Shown here piece after piece: positions 60,218-64,000 of a stretch of 64,000 nt of DNA. This DNA is from Harmothoe impar (lineage: Eukaryota; Annelida; Polychaeta; Phyllodocida; Polynoidae), in NCBI GenBank assembly GCA_947462335.1, contig OX381704.1, positions 28,047,955-28,111,954 of the forward strand, in the 5' to 3' direction. The notes under the pieces were generated by a model. It did no database searches and had not been told where the DNA came from. It saw only the letters and a list, made by a program, of their open reading frames with translations. Made by a program: the position numbers and the translations under genes. The stretch's first letter is position 1; every line of letters starts with the position of its first letter.

Positions 60218-60725
60218 AGACTAACCACACAAGGGAAATATTGTTCTCATTTGTTCTCTCACACAATTATAAATACTTGGGTATTAGTCAACTTTCTTTT
60301 TTTGATGCCTTCTATATTAGGTCACTATTACAGGTTTCTTATGAGCACAGGATAAATGTTAGCTCTGTAGAAAATATCTACAGCCCAAAAATATACTCTA
60401 GAAATCCAAGGAAATGGCCTTGTTACTTGATACTATTACAAGCAACTCGATAGGCAATAACTAGTGCTACTTTTAAAGCTTGACCGTCATGGTTGAGGTG
60501 AGGCCAAAAGCACTTTTGGATATAGTTCAGTTTTCATTCACAAGAGGGCTCTTAAGGACTGGGAGCTCAGCTCTTACAGGGACAAGATAGGGTGAATATG
60601 TTGTAGCTGGACAATGCTCATGCATGGTCCCCTGTCCAAACACTGCTGCCCTCTGGTGGAACTGTTATTTTAGTCTATGTATGGAAAATGCTGAACTTAT
60701 TACCTGACGGCCCAGCTTTAAGTAT
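60218..60725. other. Non-coding intergenic DNA
   Basis: No feature is supported. Confidence 0.4.
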
Positions 60726-61162
60726 TACCGTAAAACCTTGGCTATAAGCTGAATGTGATTTTGGGAGTAAAAATTCGGCTTATAACAAAAGTGCTTGAAA
60801 TTTGTTTTCACTATGTTGCTACATTAATTTATTAAAACCTCGCCTATAAGCCGAATGGGAGTTTGGGGCTTAAAATTTGGCTTACCGCAAAACCTCGCGT
60901 ACAAGCCTAACTCGCTTATAAGCCGCACCCTGACTTCAGGCCGATCCTATAAGCCGCACTAGCCATCTGAATGTGCCGATTTTAGTACTGTACCATAGTG
61001 GCAAAAACTCTCGTACAAGCCGCACCCTGACCATGGGCCGATCCTATAGGCCGCACTGGCGATCTGATTCGCGTACTAGCCGCGGCTTATACGCGAGGTT
61101 TTACGGTATAGCAAATAAAAACGCCAAATAAAATTCGGCTTATAGCCGAGGTTTTACGGTAC
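60726..61162. mobile_element. Family 2 MITE (outer) interrupted by a related MITE
   Basis: The outer ends 'taccgtaaaaccttggctat' and 'atagccgaggttttacggta' are inverted copies. 'ttcggcttata' subterminal motifs lie on both sides. The body is split by a second element at 60883-61108. Confidence 0.75.
60883..61108. mobile_element. Family 2 MITE (inner, nested)
   Basis: The ends 'taccgcaaaacctcgcgta' and 'tacgcgaggttttacggta' are inverted copies bounding 226 bp, with 'taagccgcaccctgac' and 'gccgatcctata' duplicated inside. A TA follows the right end, as expected for a TA target. Confidence 0.75.
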
Positions 61163-62090
61163 GTAAATCAGTTGGTTATGATAACCAGAATCCCAGTATG
61201 AAGGCGTATGGCTTACAGCTTACAGTAATATAATATGTTCGTGGGTTTCCATAGCAAAAGAGACGTAACGTTTTATGAAAAGCTCTTTATTTCTTTTACA
61301 GAGAAGTACAAAACCATGTATTACAAAAATATCTATGGAAACTACTTAAGGTATTGAGTCATCACATGAATAGGAATATCAATATGTTCAACCATAAACA
61401 CAGCACAGCAACATTGAATTAGGCAACAAAAGTACCAATGCCTTAAACATATCCATCTGAGACACAAATAAAGTTTACATATAAGGTAGGTTAGATAATA
61501 CTCAGAAGGTTGCCCGTGCAAAATGCAGAACTCAAGACCAGCGGTAGACACTGACGTCACAGGGGTCAATGGCCCATCGATTTCTTAACTACATGTACAT
61601 TTGGCCCATTGCTGAAATAATGTTTACCACTGAAACAACATTTTACATTGGATGGATTTGGGTGGAATACCACAAACCAAACATTTTACATTGTACTTTA
61701 AGCTTCATTTTCAATTTCAAAAGAAATACAAAACCCATTTTGATTGTAAACAGTGACAAGGCAAAATATTAGATAATGAATAATGCAAAAAAATGGAAAA
61801 TGAATTAAATCTTTTTTGGGGCCAAAAGCGTCCTGCAGAGACGTTGGATAAGACTTTGGGAGCATGGCTCCCTGAGTCAATAACATCTAACACAATTGTA
61901 CACTTCTTAGAAATATACAGCAGTCCAACATTATAGCACTCCAATGCACTATATGGATATATATCTAAAACTGGACATCGACATCCATGTAACAGAAAGC
62001 TATATTTATTAGAAGTAGAAATCCATGAATATCTATATGAAGGAGAACACCATGTTCATGCCTATATGTCTGTGTGTATGTTCATTTCAA
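61163..62090. other. Non-coding intergenic DNA
   Basis: Open frames here are short and unlike known proteins. No repeat is evident. Confidence 0.4.
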
Positions 62091-63145
62091 AATTCAAGAT
62101 TGCAACCATTGATTGAATGCCACCATGCTTTCAATGTAATCTCGAATTGCAGTTGCAGTAGTTTGATACTAATGAAAAAAAATCTATTCTATTTTTCTTT
62201 CATGAACAGTTGGCATCCCATAGATTCAAGATGGCTATCACTTATTGAATGTCCCGATGCTTGAAATGCAATCTTGACTTGTAGTTGCATTAATTTGATA
62301 CTATCAAAAAAACAAATCCTATTTGATTTTTCCTTCATTCAACCCATTCAAGATGGCTACCATTTACTAAATGCCACAATGCTTTCAGTGCAATGAAGAA
62401 TTGTAGTTGCATTAATTTGATATCTATATAAGAACATTTCTATTTGATACCTTTTTCAAACACAGTTGGCACCCCATAGGTTTAGGATGGCCACCATTCA
62501 TTGAATGCCACAATGCTTTAAATGCAATCTTGAAATGTAGTTGCATTAATTTTAAACTGTTAAAAACATCCAATTTAGTTGTTTTTTTCATGAAGAGTTG
62601 GCACCCCATAGGTTCAAGATGGCCACCAATCATTGAATGCCATAATGCTTAAATGCAATCTTGATTTGCTGTTGCATTAATTTGATTCTTAAAAAAAAAA
62701 CTTTCTTTTTTTTCTTTCATGAACAGTTGGCACCCCATACATTCAAGGTGGCTACCAGTCATTGCATGCCACAATGCTTTAAGTGCAATCACAAATTGTA
62801 GTTGCATTAATCTGATACTAATAAAAAAACTAATTCTATTCTTTTTTTTATTTATGAACAGTTGGCACCCCATATATTTAAGATGACTACCATTCATTGA
62901 ATGCCCCGATTCTTGAAATGCAATCTCAAATTGTAGTTGCATCAATTTAATGCTAATAAAAAACAAATTCTTATCAATTTTTCTTTCATGAATATTTGGC
63001 ACCCCATAAGGTGGCCACCATTCATATTAATGCAAATAGAATGCTTTAAGTGCTATCACGACTTGTAGTTGCATTAATCTGATACTAAAAAAAAAAAAAA
63101 TCTATTTGAATTTTCTTTCATGAACAGTTGGCACCCCATAAATCA
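62091..63145. repeat. ~131-bp tandem array, about eight units
   Basis: Each unit has 'gttggcaccccata', 'caagatggctaccat', 'cattgaatgccacaatgctt', 'tgtagttgcattaatttgat' and an A run followed by a pyrimidine tract. The 'gttgcattaatttgat' block recurs at about 62153, 62284, 62406, 62541, 62663, 62801, 62935 and 63068. Units are clearly diverged, and one lacks the 'gttggcacccc' part. Open frames on the minus strand merely follow the repeat. Confidence 0.9.
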
Positions 63146-64000
63146 AAAATGCACCCAGCACCCAGGTCAACAGCTATATACAGACACGTGTACCTCCCCT
63201 GCCTGTTCTCCTTCAATGCACAGTGAAGAGGGTGGGAGGGGGTGACCATCAACAGTGCATAAACACTTTGATTGGATGACAATGCAGTTTTTATATTACA
63301 ACCTAAATTTGTGCAACGAAAATCATCAAGAAATACTAAGTATTTTTTCCAAAGAATAGCTTTTCTAGAATGGCTCGGTATTCAGGAATCCTACTGCGAA
63401 TAAAAAAATGTCAAATTCTAATTCTAAATACCTGAAAATTGAGAAATGCTGACGTTCACGGGTTATGTAGGAAATGTACTAAAAACAGCAAAAAAGGGCA
63501 ACAAAACCCTAATTTTCTCAAAAACTGTTCAGTAGGATTTTTTCTAACTGAGGTTCCACTGTTTTCTACCCTCATATTACACATTGGCATAGAGAATATA
63601 TTGACACCTAGTCAGGATTTTGCGCTAGGAGCAATCTGTGAGGCAAAAAACAGCCAAAATGAGCCACTGGTCTGAAGTATAAAACTGGGCATCGATCACT
63701 ATAGAGCTACAAAGAGACAGAGAATCGATGTCCAGTAACAAGGTGTACAGATATGGTTATTAGAAGAGGTTAGAACAGAAAACCATCGAGGAAGAACAAC
63801 TTTTTCTGGTGTGGCCTTCAACAAGTAAATGGGTCTTCTTTGCTCAACCGTCTATTTCCTCTTCCCACTATACTGTAAATTTACATGTAAGGCATCCTGT
63901 GACTTGAAGGTGACATCTAATTTTAAAAATTAAAAAGATTTAAAAATTCAATTATCGTCTCAAATATGCCAAATATTGTTTCAAATATTTCAAAGATTAG
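63146..64000. other. Non-coding, no recognised feature
   Basis: The open frame at 63439-63675 shows no domain. No repeat or RNA gene is supported to the end of the window. Confidence 0.4.

Noticed and set aside
62424..63002. Minus-strand repeat-encoded frames
   Set aside because: They follow the 131-bp tandem array and have no independent support.

Overview
This is a eukaryotic nuclear window from an animal. It holds four multi-exon genes with GT-AG introns, all recognisable as single-copy metazoan genes, set in AT-rich DNA full of non-autonomous transposons. The gene set, small introns and an Ngaro-type tyrosine-recombinase retrotransposon suit a marine invertebrate (deuterostome or lophotrochozoan). 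The sequence alone does not settle the phylum.

Layout. 1-6.4 kb: simple repeats and four inverted-repeat (MITE-like) elements. 6,384-12,569: a 6.2-kb Ngaro-like retrotransposon with textbook split direct repeats (A1 ... B1-A2 ... B2), a gag-like region, RT, RNase H and a tyrosine recombinase, broken by three in-frame stops and probable frameshifts. 12.7-13.4 kb: a TTAA-flanked element carrying two tRNA-like segments. 14.5-18.9 kb: a near-identical 1.457-kb unit in three tandem copies, each with a long snap-back hairpin. 19-24 kb: degenerate dispersed repeats and a DR1 nuclear-receptor-type site. 24.0-30.1 kb (+): TBCE (tubulin cofactor E), 13 coding exons. 30-35.5 kb: intergenic. 35.8-45.6 kb (-): PPP1R37 (leucine-rich PP1 regulatory subunit), 11 coding exons; one intron holds a 56-bp minisatellite made from copies of an exon end and its 5' splice site. 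45.6-45.8 kb: a compact, probably bidirectional promoter with NRF1-, CCAAT- and YY1-like sites. 48.6-53.9 kb (+): VRK1 kinase, 12 coding exons. 56.5-60.0 kb (+): AVEN, 6 coding exons. 60.7-63.2 kb: a MITE nested inside a related MITE, then a roughly 131-bp tandem array.

The four genes do not form a pathway. TBCE folds and dissociates tubulin, PPP1R37 targets or inhibits protein phosphatase 1, VRK1 is a nuclear Ser/Thr kinase, and AVEN is an apoptosis and DNA-damage adaptor. PPP1R37 and VRK1 may share a head-to-head promoter. All exon boundaries were read by hand from splice sites, reading phase and remembered family similarity; no transcript or database evidence was used.
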